Positions 1 through 6,744 of a stretch of 14,071 nt of DNA are shown here, one piece after another. A program made the position numbers and the translations under genes. The stretch covers positions 1-14,071 of the forward strand of contig URND01000083.1 in the NCBI GenBank assembly GCA_900549105.1. The letters are read 5' to 3'. Source of the DNA: an uncultured Eubacteriales bacterium (GTDB taxonomy: Bacteria; Bacillota; Clostridia; Lachnospirales; Lachnospiraceae). Every line of letters starts with the position of its first letter. Position 1 is the stretch's first letter. The notes beneath the pieces are model-generated. The model was given only the letters and a program-made list of their open reading frames with translations, ran no database searches and was not told the DNA's origin.

Positions 1-967
1 CACAGAATACCTTACCACGGAGCAGATAATCACGCGGCTTTTTATTTGACAGAGAGAAACGCTTAATTGAAGCATTGGCTCTCTCAAATAGATCCACACT
101 TACAATAGCCGGATGATGGTTCGGTATTTTGAACCACTCACTTTCATCCTTTAACTGTGTATGTCGGCTGCCAATCTCTTTTACCTTTCTCTTGCCAATT
201 ACATAGGTACCGATATATCTTTGATCTTCTAAAATACGCAGGACCGTTGATGTACTCCAAACGCCGTTTGTTCGGGAAACATTGTAATAGTCCTTGCCTT
301 TAAGTTTGCGATATTCCCCAGGGGTGGGGATATTCATGGCATACAATTTTCTTGTGATCTCGGCTGCGGTGTTGCCTTCAGACGCCCATTGAAATATCAT
401 CTGCACATTCGGGGCAACATCCTCGTCCGGTTCCATACGTCCGTCTGCACTCTTGCGATAGCCGTAAGGACAGATGACACTCTGATATTCTCCACGACGC
501 ATCTTTGCGTATTTTGCACTTTTGGTTTTCATGGACATATCCCGGCTATAACACTCGCTAATAAGATACTTGAAAGCAATATCAATCCCTCCGGTATCAC
601 CTTTGAAATTAGCCGTGTCAAAATCATCACTGACGGAAATAAAACGGGTGTGGTAAAGAGGAAATACCCGCTCAATAAAATAGCCGGTTTCAATGCTGTT
701 ACGTCCAAATCGGGAAAGGTCTTTTACAATAATACAGTTGATTTTTCCGGCCTGAACCATTGTTAAAAGTTCCTGCACCGCCGGACGCTCAAAGTTTGTC
801 CCTGTATGACCATTGTCAATAAATTCCAAAATCTCACTGTTATCCCATTCCGGCAGAGACATAGCTTTTTCACGAAGAATCAGTTTTTGATTTGGTATGC
901 TCAAACTTTCGGTTTTGAAATCTTCCACAGAAAGACGGATATAAAGGGCAATCACATAGTTGCGCAC
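1..967 (-). CDS. Large serine recombinase, copy 1 (C-terminus cut by window edge)
   Basis: Site-specific DNA recombinase of the large serine (resolvase/invertase) family, expected to cut and rejoin attachment sites of the element. I translated 322 residues. The N-terminus reads MRNYVIALYIRLSVED, with the nucleophile Ser13 in the Y-x-R-x-S motif. Further catalytic-domain landmarks are FIDNGHTGTNFERP and VKDLSRFGRNSIETGY, followed by a recombinase domain and the beginning of the zinc-ribbon (DYLLRGKVFC) at the window edge. The start is a GTG at 967-965 preceded by a purine-rich AGGCGGTGG; another in-frame GTG lies four codons later. The start lies inside the 3' end of the next recombinase (16-bp overlap, different frame), so translation is probably coupled. 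The missing C-terminus would hold the rest of the zinc ribbon and the coiled coil. Family assignment is firm; the exact start is less so. Confidence 0.93.
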   Translation of the reverse strand, partial: MRNYVIALYIRLSVEDFKTESLSIPNQKLILREKAMSLPEWDNSEILEFIDNGHTGTNFERPAVQELLTMVQAGKINCIIVKDLSRFGRNSIETGYFIERVFPLYHTRFISVSDDFDTANFKGDTGGIDIAFKYLISECYSRDMSMKTKSAKYAKMRRGEYQSVICPYGYRKSADGRMEPDEDVAPNVQMIFQWASEGNTAAEITRKLYAMNIPTPGEYRKLKGKDYYNVSRTNGVWSTSTVLRILEDQRYIGTYVIGKRKVKEIGSRHTQLKDESEWFKIPNHHPAIVSVDLFERANASIKRFSLSNKKPRDYLLRGKVFC

Positions 968-2601
968 GGTTCCACCGCCTTTCCCTGAAATTCATTTTTG
1001 AAACGGAAGGTTACATGAATATTCCGCTCGTGGTCGATCTCAATTCGTTCAATGAGCCGTTCAATCAGTTCTGCAGTCAGTACATGATCCTGTGCCAGTG
1101 TTTTTGCATCCTTTTCCATTGCACGGTATCTGGCAAGCTGGTTGTCCGGGGAGTCCATAGATTTTTCAAATACTTCAATCTCACCAGACAGAGCATTGAT
1201 AGCATGTTCATAATCCGCTTTCAATTCAAAGTATTCGTCATTTGTCAAAATACCCTGTACAAAATTTTCATATAGGCCACGGATCAGCCGGCGTGTTTTT
1301 TCAATTTCCTGTCGTTTGGCCGACATCTGAATTTTCAGCTTATCTTTTTCCTGTTTTTGTCTTGCCTCCAACTGAAAGAGTGGCAGCGACATTCCCAGCG
1401 CAACTGTCAGCTCTTTTTCAAGAATATCCGTAACAGTAGAAATCAGTTCTTTCTCCTGTATCATCGCACCTTTGCAGCTATCTTTTTCTACCCGGCTGTT
1501 TGTAAGGCAGTGGAACCAGTAAGTGTCGGGTCCTTTCCGGCGCTCGGCGCGTTGCCTGTGAAGGCTTCTGCCACAATCAGTACAGAACACTTTACCTTTG
1601 AAAATGTTTGGTGTGTAGGGACGTTTTGGAGTTGCTTTGCTTTCTTCACAGATCTGTTTTCTGTATTCCTGAACTGCATGAAACAACTCATGGCTGATGA
1701 TCGGTTCATGGGTGCATTTTACAATAATCAGATTATCTTCTCCAGCCTTGACCTGCTGATGATCTACAATCTTTGTTTTCCCTTGCACCAGATCGCCTGT
1801 ATAAACTTCGCTTTCTAAGATTTTCATCACTGTACGGGTCTGCCATTTGCCGCTTCCGATCAGTCCCGGACTGGTAATCTCGCCAGTGGTCTTTTTATAA
1901 TGGCTCGGTGCCGGAATCCCCATCTCATTTAGGTTGCGGACAATCCGGTTCAGTGCCACATGTTCATGTGCCCATTCAAAAATCTGTTTTACTACAGGGG
2001 CAGTATTTTCATCAATCAGAAGTTTATGGCAATCATCCGGGTCTTTCCTGTAACCGTAAGGTGCCCGTGCACCAATATAGTCGCCATCTTTCATAGCCTG
2101 CCGCGCCTGTGCTTTGATTTTTCGCCCAATGTCCAGAGCATAGGCTTCATTGATCATATTTTTCAAAGGCAGCATGATACCGCCATGAAGATTTCCGGAA
2201 TCCGCTGTGTCAAACTGATCCGTAACAGCAATGAACCGAACATTATGCGCATGAAAATATTGTTCGATATAATAACCTGTGTCAATAGAATTTCGCCCTA
2301 ATCGGGAAAGATCCTTAACAATCACACAGTTAATGTGGCCTGCTTCAATATCAGATAGCATTTGCTGAAATCCAGGGCGGTGAAAATTTGTCCCTGTTGC
2401 TCCGTTGTCGATATAAGTATCATACACAACGAAGTCCGGTTTATCTGAAAGAAAGTCATTCAGTACCAACTTTTGGTTTTCTACTGAGCAGCCCCGCTTT
2501 TTGTTATCCTCCACAGAAAGACGGATATACAGAGCCACATGTACATACAAAGATGGTGCCGGCATGGGAGCTGCCGTCTGTTTTCTGCTTTTTCTTGCCA
2601 T
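952..2601 (-). CDS. Large serine recombinase, copy 2
   Basis: Complete 549-residue large serine recombinase. An N-terminal extension of about 20 residues rich in Arg/Lys/Pro precedes the catalytic domain, with the nucleophile Ser29 in ALYIRLSVED, YIDNGATGTNFHRP near 63-76 and VKDLSRLGRNS near 95-105. A recombinase domain covers roughly 170-300. A zinc ribbon follows with Cys340, Cys343, Cys365 and Cys376, then a charged coiled-coil stretch near 405-475. The ATG directly follows the TAA stop of recombinase 3 (TAAATG), and its ribosome site AAAGGATGG lies inside that gene, so the two are translationally coupled. The start of copy 1 overlaps its end. It resembles copy 1 more than copy 3 in the catalytic domain. 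Whether each recombinase acts alone or only as a set cannot be told from sequence. Confidence 0.95.
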   Translation of the reverse strand: MARKSRKQTAAPMPAPSLYVHVALYIRLSVEDNKKRGCSVENQKLVLNDFLSDKPDFVVYDTYIDNGATGTNFHRPGFQQMLSDIEAGHINCVIVKDLSRLGRNSIDTGYYIEQYFHAHNVRFIAVTDQFDTADSGNLHGGIMLPLKNMINEAYALDIGRKIKAQARQAMKDGDYIGARAPYGYRKDPDDCHKLLIDENTAPVVKQIFEWAHEHVALNRIVRNLNEMGIPAPSHYKKTTGEITSPGLIGSGKWQTRTVMKILESEVYTGDLVQGKTKIVDHQQVKAGEDNLIIVKCTHEPIISHELFHAVQEYRKQICEESKATPKRPYTPNIFKGKVFCTDCGRSLHRQRAERRKGPDTYWFHCLTNSRVEKDSCKGAMIQEKELISTVTDILEKELTVALGMSLPLFQLEARQKQEKDKLKIQMSAKRQEIEKTRRLIRGLYENFVQGILTNDEYFELKADYEHAINALSGEIEVFEKSMDSPDNQLARYRAMEKDAKTLAQDHVLTAELIERLIERIEIDHERNIHVTFRFKNEFQGKAVEPCATM

Positions 2602-4230
2602 TTAGCCCACCATCCTTTCTTCGTTTTTTGTAGCAATCTGTTCCGCCAAAGAGATTGCTTTCTGATACTCATCCTGGTAATTAAATTCAATATGCAGTTC
2701 ATCTTTACCCATTACCCGTATGCTTCGGATAAGCTGCATGACTGCCCGACGGTCAATACCCTCCATAGTAGAAAATTTCATAAAATGGTTGATCCAACGG
2801 TTTCGTTCGCTTCGGTTTTCTAATACATCTGTAAGTTTTTCGTTCCATTCAGCGATTGCTTTTTGGAACAGTTCAATATCTGCATTGTATTTTCGCTTGT
2901 AAGAGAGAAATTCTTCCTTTGTCAGAATTCCACTCACCAGATTTTCATAGAGTTTTGCCTTAAAGCCCTCGGTCTGTGCCACACGCTTTTCATTTACTCT
3001 GATCTGTGCGGCATATTCCTGCGCCAATTCCCGGTTAATCCGTTCTTGACTGATACTGGACAGCAGGGCATCCAGAGAAGCAACATTTTCAATATGTCCT
3101 TTCAAACTGTCCTGCACACATTCAATCAGATCCGACTCTTTCAGCATGACCGACGATGTGCAGCCATTCTTTTTACCGGTCGGGCAGTAATAATAGTGAT
3201 ACTCTTTATCTTTATAGCGGTTCGTCTTGCGGGTCATACGGCAGCCACAGCAGCCGCAGATCAAAATGCCGGAAAACAGGTAAACCTTATCCGATTTAGG
3301 AGAAGTCCTTGTGTCAATCCTGCGGAGCCTTTGCACCAGATCAAAATCGTGCTTTTGTATGATTGCCTCATGGGTTCCCTCCACACGAATCCATTCCGAA
3401 GAAGGTTTGTCCTCACGCTCTTTTAATTTGAAATGGGGCGTTGTCTGCTTGCCCTGGACCAGTGTTCCGGTGTAAGTTTCATCCTGTAAAATGCGGATGA
3501 TTGTAGTTGCAGACCATTTGCAATCCTTTCGGTCTGTATAGCCACCTTTTGCATGAGGCATTCCGTGATTGCGCTTATACGCCAACGGTGAAAGAATTCC
3601 TAATCGGTTCAGTTCATCCGCTATATGGGAAGCGCTGAATCCTTCCAGCCGTTTTCTGAAAATATCCCGCACAACATTGGCAGCATATTCGTCTACTTCC
3701 AGGCTCTTGTGTTTATCGCCGACTTTCACATAACCATAGATGGTAAAAGCACCTACAAAATCCCCGCTGCGCCGTTTTACTTCCAGGGCACTCCGTGTCT
3801 TAACGGAAATATCCCGACAGTAAGCCTCATTCATAATGTTTTTGACAGAAACCGTGAGATCATCGGCAGCGTCATTTTCCGTGTCCACATTATCGTTAAT
3901 TGCGATAAAACGCACTCCATAGGCTGGAAACACCCTGCGCATATAGCGGCCTGTTTCTATGTACTCACGACCTAAGCGGGAGAGGTCTTTGACAATCACG
4001 CAATTAGCTTCGCCTTGTTCGATCATCTGCATCATTTCCTGAAATGCCGGGCGATCAAACAAAACGCCACTATAACCATCGTCAATTTTTTCTGCCACAA
4101 CCTCAATTTCCGGGTGTCGGGCTATGTAATCATCGATCAGGCGCCGCTGATTGGCAACGCTGTCACTTTCTACTGTTTTATCATCCGTATAAGAAAGACG
4201 GATGTACTTAATCGCTTTGTAAACCTGCAT
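2602..4230 (-). CDS. Large serine recombinase, copy 3 (first gene of the recombinase operon)
   Basis: Complete large serine recombinase, 542 residues from the chosen start. Ser13 lies in IKYIRLSYTDD; other landmarks are IDDGYSGVLFDRP near 49-61, VKDLSRLGREY near 80-90 and NIMNEAYCRD near 131-140. The zinc ribbon is cysteine-rich (Cys325, 327, 328, 330 with Cys349 and Cys357), followed by a coiled coil. The ATG at 4230-4228 is preferred because AAAGGAG sits about 9 bases upstream. An in-frame TTG 15 codons further up (4275) has no comparable ribosome site and would put extra residues before the normal family N-terminus. It is the promoter-proximal gene of three recombinases on this strand. Its stop touches the start of copy 2 with no gap. 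Confidence 0.95.
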   Translation of the reverse strand: MQVYKAIKYIRLSYTDDKTVESDSVANQRRLIDDYIARHPEIEVVAEKIDDGYSGVLFDRPAFQEMMQMIEQGEANCVIVKDLSRLGREYIETGRYMRRVFPAYGVRFIAINDNVDTENDAADDLTVSVKNIMNEAYCRDISVKTRSALEVKRRSGDFVGAFTIYGYVKVGDKHKSLEVDEYAANVVRDIFRKRLEGFSASHIADELNRLGILSPLAYKRNHGMPHAKGGYTDRKDCKWSATTIIRILQDETYTGTLVQGKQTTPHFKLKEREDKPSSEWIRVEGTHEAIIQKHDFDLVQRLRRIDTRTSPKSDKVYLFSGILICGCCGCRMTRKTNRYKDKEYHYYYCPTGKKNGCTSSVMLKESDLIECVQDSLKGHIENVASLDALLSSISQERINRELAQEYAAQIRVNEKRVAQTEGFKAKLYENLVSGILTKEEFLSYKRKYNADIELFQKAIAEWNEKLTDVLENRSERNRWINHFMKFSTMEGIDRRAVMQLIRSIRVMGKDELHIEFNYQDEYQKAISLAEQIATKNEERMVG

Positions 4231-4316
4231 AAAAAAACACTCCTTTCGTTGCACAGAAAAATCCCCGCAATTCAAGAAGTGTGGTTAGTCCATATTCAAT
4301 TCCTTTTCCGATTCTT

Positions 4317-4345
4317 ATTCTACCATGCTTTTACGGAAAAGTCAG
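4317..4345 (-). promoter_or_regulatory. Candidate sigma-A promoter for the recombinase operon
   Basis: Reading the minus strand, CTGACT (4345-4340) is followed by a 17-base spacer and TAGAAT (4322-4317). The -10 is preceded by TG with one intervening base, making an extended -10. It lies about 85 bases upstream of the recombinase 3 ATG, with no other gene between. Predicted from sequence only. Confidence 0.6.
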
Positions 4346-4365
4346 CCCCTTTCTTAAAATTGCGC

Positions 4366-4581
4366 CTATCGTAAAATACCCTTGATACATTCTTCCAGGG
4401 TAGCACCTTCAGCAGAAAAGCTGGCCTGTACAGTAAAACGGCCACACTTAAAATGGTATGGATTTTTTATCTGCTGAACAAATTCTGCAATCCGTTCATC
4501 ACGGGAAAGTTCTTTGTTGACAGAAACATCCCGAATGTCTACCAGCGTACCCACTTCACTGACAATGGTGTTCATTTCCAT
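4366..4581 (-). CDS. Small conserved-type ICE protein (71 aa), function unknown
   Basis: A 71-residue soluble protein starting MEMNTIVSEVGTLVDIRDV, with a central IKNPYHFKCGRFTVQASF and a C-terminal acidic helix. No membrane segment or signal peptide. The pattern of a 'TLVDIRDV' strand, 'IKNPY.FKCG' turn and 'SFxxxGATLEE' helix matches small hypothetical proteins I recall from clostridial conjugative elements, possibly the DUF6870 type; that name is from memory and should be treated as tentative. The start is well supported: GGGAG lies 8 bases before the ATG. The gene sits between the sigma-like regulator and the recombinases on the same strand. The recombinase promoter begins about 20 bases after its stop. 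Its single Cys and position suggest an accessory or regulatory role, but I cannot assign a function. Confidence 0.75.
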   Translation of the reverse strand: MEMNTIVSEVGTLVDIRDVSVNKELSRDERIAEFVQQIKNPYHFKCGRFTVQASFSAEGATLEECIKGILR

Positions 4582-4645
4582 AGTATCAACTCCCTTCTGA
4601 AAACTGTGTTATCAAAACCACATGAATAGGTCGGATCTACGGTTG

Positions 4646-4939
4646 TTACACACATAAATCCGGCCCATTATATCTGATTTCGATTTTACTGCCGTATTTG
4701 CCACGCACCCCGGCAAGTCCTTCTGTTATAAGGACGGGGCTATTACAGGCTGCGGATAGCGTCACCGCATCATAGTCCCACATACGCCGCCGCTTTGCCA
4801 GAGCAAGCAAACGCCGCAGGAACTCTCCCCAAGTCTTTAGGGAGCCGTGAGGAAGTACCATTATGATCTGTGCCGTCGTCGCGTCCGGCCTGCCACAGCC
4901 GGTTTCGTAGGTTGCGTTTATCGCTCGGACAGCCTGGAT
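4646..4939 (-). CDS. Possible small protein with no canonical start at its ribosome site
   Basis: An open frame of 97 codons ends with TAA at 4648-4646. An ATG exists at 4861 (71 residues, beginning MVLPHGSLKTWGEF) but has no ribosome site. The frame stays open upstream with sequence that looks equally protein-like (NATYETGCGRPDATTAQII) until a TGA at 4942-4940. A near-perfect AAGGAGG at 4952-4946 is ideally placed for the ATC codon at 4939, yet only 2 bases from an ATG in another frame (4943) that opens a shorter, less protein-like ORF ending at 4770. The coding reality, start and function are all uncertain. It could be an ATC-started gene, a gene that lost its ATG by one substitution, or a non-coding GC-rich segment. 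No family recognised. Confidence 0.35.
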   Translation of the reverse strand: MQAVRAINATYETGCGRPDATTAQIIMVLPHGSLKTWGEFLRRLLALAKRRRMWDYDAVTLSAACNSPVLITEGLAGVRGKYGSKIEIRYNGPDLCV

Positions 4940-4981
4940 TCATCACCTCCTTAGGCCGCCTGTCACCGCGCCGCCCCATCT

Positions 4982-5181
4982 GCCGCTCGGAACACAGAAT
5001 GAAGTACCTGTAACAGCGTATATTCGGTTGTCAAGGAACAAGCAAGGGGCATGGCAGACAAATTGATATTGCAGTTGGGGTGGGAGGAGATATATGCTTC
5101 CTTACCACACCCGTCCAGCTTGTCCCGCCGAATATGTCCCTCTACTATTCAGTACATTTTTAGGGGCAAAGTTGCCGTCTG
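4982..5181. other. Gene-free stretch downstream of the sigma-like gene
   Basis: About 200 bases between the sigma-like stop and the AAGGAGG at 4952-4946. I see a TTGACA (minus strand, 5034-5029) but no credible -10 at 16-18 bases from it. A short plus-strand open frame begins at 5051 but runs antisense into the sigma gene. There is no clear hairpin terminator behind the sigma gene. Nothing else can be supported. Confidence 0.4.
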
Positions 5182-5604
5182 TTATAAAATTTCTTTGAAA
5201 TATTTTTCCAGACTACGCAATCCGGCTTCGATAGAACGGGTGATCCGGCTTTTGTGTGTTCCTTCCGCTTTGGCAATATCTGCTTTGCTCATGCCAAGAA
5301 AAAAGTGTGCATAGATCCGTTGGCGCTGCTTTACCGGAAGTTTGGAAAGACCTTTATAAATCAACTCCGTCATTTGACGCTGTTCCCAAATTTCTGCCGG
5401 GTTAAGAGGCTTTTGCAATATCTCACGCTCAATACCTTCGTCTCGATCCAGGGAGTAAAATGCTTTATAGCGGTATGTACGAATCCGATAGGCTTCTTCC
5501 AGCAACATATACTCCCGAAGCAACAAAGCAACTTCATCCGGCACCTCAACGATCATGTCCTGTGTATAATACGGGTAATAATCCCGAAGATTGATTTTCT
5601 TCAT
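5182..5604 (-). CDS. Sigma-70 region-4-like regulator of the element
   Basis: A 140-residue protein starting MKKINLRDYYPYYTQ. It has an N-terminal charged helical part, then a C-terminal sigma-70 region 4-type helix-turn-helix (KLPVKQRQRIYAHFFLGMSKADIAKAEG followed by a recognition helix HKSRITRSIEAGL), ending in FKEIL. The length and design match small sigma-like regulators of Tn916-class elements such as Orf7. Proteins of this kind are thought to steer transcription of transfer or excision genes; that role is inferred here. The start at 5604 is chosen because GGAGG lies 8 bases upstream; an in-frame ATG 13 codons earlier has no such site. The ATG overlaps the stop of an upstream open frame by ATGA. 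A complex leader precedes it, suggesting post-transcriptional control. Confidence 0.85.
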   Translation of the reverse strand: MKKINLRDYYPYYTQDMIVEVPDEVALLLREYMLLEEAYRIRTYRYKAFYSLDRDEGIEREILQKPLNPAEIWEQRQMTELIYKGLSKLPVKQRQRIYAHFFLGMSKADIAKAEGTHKSRITRSIEAGLRSLEKYFKEIL

Positions 5605-5909
5605 AGTAATTTCCTCCAATTTCGATGTTTGAGTTGATGGCAAAAATCGAAATCAGAGGGTGGGCTGCGGCAGCGATAAGGTCTAAGTCTCTTTCTGATT
5701 AAAAAAAGGGTACAAAAAAGCGCGCCCGTACAAAGAACAGGCGCGCCAAAGCAGCAGTATGAAATTTTTCCGGGAGGTTGACAGCGAAAATGCTCAAACT
5801 TTGTCGAAACCAAAAACGCCGCAATCCATACGAGCTGGACTACGACGTATAGGTGACTGAATGTAAAGCAGTTTATCTGCGGATCTGTGTTGCATAGACG
5901 CATAGGCAT
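5601..5909 (-). CDS. Putative leader ORF of the sigma-like gene (regulatory rather than functional protein)
   Basis: An open frame of 102 codons (MPMRLCNTDPQINCF...) running from just after GGGAGG (5917-5912) to a TGA that overlaps the sigma ATG by ATGA. The second ATG (5903) has the best spacing, 8 bases from GGAGG. The product is not obviously a stable protein: it is cysteine-rich and hydrophobic in the middle, and its codons run straight through a GC-rich terminator hairpin at 5714-5747. The arrangement suggests a translated leader whose ribosomes influence downstream transcription and sigma translation. It may be only a short leader peptide or a chance frame. The opposite strand holds a competing 20-codon ORF. 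Confidence 0.3.
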   Translation of the reverse strand: MPMRLCNTDPQINCFTFSHLYVVVQLVWIAAFLVSTKFEHFRCQPPGKISYCCFGAPVLCTGALFCTLFLIRKRLRPYRCRSPPSDFDFCHQLKHRNWRKLL

Positions 5910-5970
5910 TTCCTCCCATCAAGGAGGAACCTGAATCGGCTGCTTGATACCTCCTTGGGAGAAAATTATA
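5604..5970 (-). promoter_or_regulatory. Structured 5' leader and candidate promoter of the sigma-like gene
   Basis: On the minus strand a consensus TATAAT lies at 5970-5965, with no good -35. The predicted transcript starts about 7 bases later with CCCAAGGAGG. CAAGGAGG (5957-5950) can pair perfectly over 8 bases with CCTCCTTG (5927-5920). The overlapping TTCCTCC (5929-5923) can instead pair over 7 bases with GGAGGAA (5916-5910), which contains the ribosome site of the leader ORF. The two pairings exclude each other. An intrinsic terminator follows at 5747-5714, before the sigma start at 5604. The layout resembles attenuation leaders; no known riboswitch family was recognised. Confidence 0.55.
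5714..5747 (-). terminator. Rho-independent terminator/attenuator in the sigma leader
   Basis: On the minus strand GCGCGCC (5746-5740) pairs perfectly with GGCGCGC (5726-5720) across a 13-base loop, followed at once by TTTTTT (5719-5714). It lies about 110 bases before the sigma start and inside the open leader frame, so it is better placed to attenuate than to end a gene. Confidence 0.75.
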
Positions 5971-6071
5971 TCGTTTATGTTTCCTGTATCAGTCCGCAGA
6001 CATTCGCTTTTTACTCTTTATATTCGCAATTTTCTACATATTCTGCTCTTAGAATATATGCTACAAAAGCA

Positions 6072-6103
6072 AGCCCACAAGGGAAAACAACACCTTGTGG
6101 GCT
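6072..6103 (-). terminator. Terminator hairpin of the ABC/winged-helix operon
   Basis: A perfect 11-bp stem AGCCCACAAGG / CCTTGTGGGCT with a 10-base loop, starting 4 bases after the winged-helix stop. On the minus strand it is followed by a broken T-run (TGCTTTTG). The strong stem and location support a terminator despite the modest T-tract. Confidence 0.75.
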
Positions 6104-6107
6104 CATG

Positions 6108-6500
6108 TTATAGATGTTCAAATTTATAGCCGATCCCGGCGACACTCTCAATATAGTTTGGAAGATCCGGTTCAAAGCGCAATTTCTTACGCAACTTACT
6201 TATATGATTATGAATCGCTTTTCTCGAATAGAAATCACAATCCTCTTTCCAAACCAAATCGGTAATCAGTTCGTAAGTAAAAACACGTTTGGGATTGGCA
6301 ATGAGTAATGCCAGTATATCAAACTCCTTACTTGTCAGGTTGATAATCCGTTCGCGAACCCTGACAGTGCGGTGCTCCAGGCATAGATAAAGCTCGCCTT
6401 CCTGTATTTCTGTTAGAGGATTCTTCTTTGCAGCAAAGGAAGTGTGACAGGAATTGAATACCGTTCCATGACAGACTCCTTGTTCCAAAATATATTGCAT
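6108..6500 (-). CDS. Stand-alone OmpR-type winged-helix protein, start region irregular
   Basis: A DNA-binding protein with an OmpR/PhoB-type winged helix at residues about 35-130: the strand LYLCLEHRTVRV, the helix LTSKEFDILALLIANP, the recognition-helix region SRKAIHNHISKLRKKL and the wing ending VAGIGYKFEHL. No receiver domain precedes it. The ATG at 6500 has no ribosome site. The same frame is open upstream to 6602 and encodes plausible protein (TLAVFDIEESGKQIGEKLF), with a strong GGAGGTGAT at 6610-6602 just ahead. The ATG served by that site (6595) is in a different frame and hits TAG after three codons. A one-base deletion near the start would explain this, so the gene may be frameshifted or use an unusual start. 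It is the last gene of the transporter operon and probably a local regulator. Confidence 0.7.
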   Translation of the reverse strand: MQYILEQGVCHGTVFNSCHTSFAAKKNPLTEIQEGELYLCLEHRTVRVRERIINLTSKEFDILALLIANPKRVFTYELITDLVWKEDCDFYSRKAIHNHISKLRKKLRFEPDLPNYIESVAGIGYKFEHL

Positions 6501-6602
6501 TAGAGCATTCTTTTGTTCCTCGTTAAGAAGCAGAAATAACTTTTCGCCAATCTGTTTTCCGGATTCTTCTATATCAAAAACAGCTAATGTCCCATCACAT
6601 CA

Positions 6603-6740
6603 TCACCTCCATTTTTTATTCAAAATTTCTGTCCCATAAGTGATTTGAATGTGTTTGTTATGCAACGGCTTTTTCCTTTTGCCGTCATCTGGCAGGTTTT
6701 CGCTATCTGAAATAAGTTTGCTGCTATAATCAGCTTCCAT
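6603..6740 (-). CDS. Short ORF (45 aa) between membrane protein and winged-helix gene
   Basis: An ATG at 6740, 4 bases after the stop of the three-helix membrane protein, opens 45 codons of hydrophilic, lysine-rich sequence (MEADYSSKLISDSENLPDDGKRK at the N-terminus, ending NKKWR). It ends in two consecutive TGA codons. There is no clear ribosome site of its own, so any translation would depend on coupling to the preceding gene. The last codons contain the GGAGG ribosome site of the winged-helix region, and the frame beyond the TGA-TGA pair is the same frame as the winged-helix protein. It may be a small coupled gene, the remnant of a larger one, or a chance open frame. No family recognised. 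Confidence 0.35.
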   Translation of the reverse strand: MEADYSSKLISDSENLPDDGKRKKPLHNKHIQITYGTEILNKKWR

Positions 6741-6744
6741 TAGG

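Noticed and set aside
4770..4979. Minus-strand 69-codon ORF overlapping the ATC-start candidate
   Set aside because: The start at 4979 lacks a ribosome site, the internal ATG at 4943 is too close to AAGGAGG, and the translation is less protein-like than the overlapping frame.
5051..5314. Plus-strand 87-codon ORF (MADKLILQLGWEEIY...)
   Set aside because: The first 45 residues look protein-like, but it lacks a properly spaced ribosome site and its second half is antisense to the sigma-like gene.
5790..5852. Plus-strand 20-codon ORF (MLKLCRNQKRRNPYELDYDV) with GGGAGG upstream
   Set aside because: Spacing to the ribosome site is long (13 bases), no plus-strand gene follows for nearly 4 kb, and the minus-strand leader explains the region better. 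It remains a possible small peptide.
6661..6700. ACGGC...GCCGT hairpin between the membrane protein and winged-helix genes as a terminator
   Set aside because: Only a 5-bp stem, no T-run follows on the minus strand, and it lies within the 45-codon frame.
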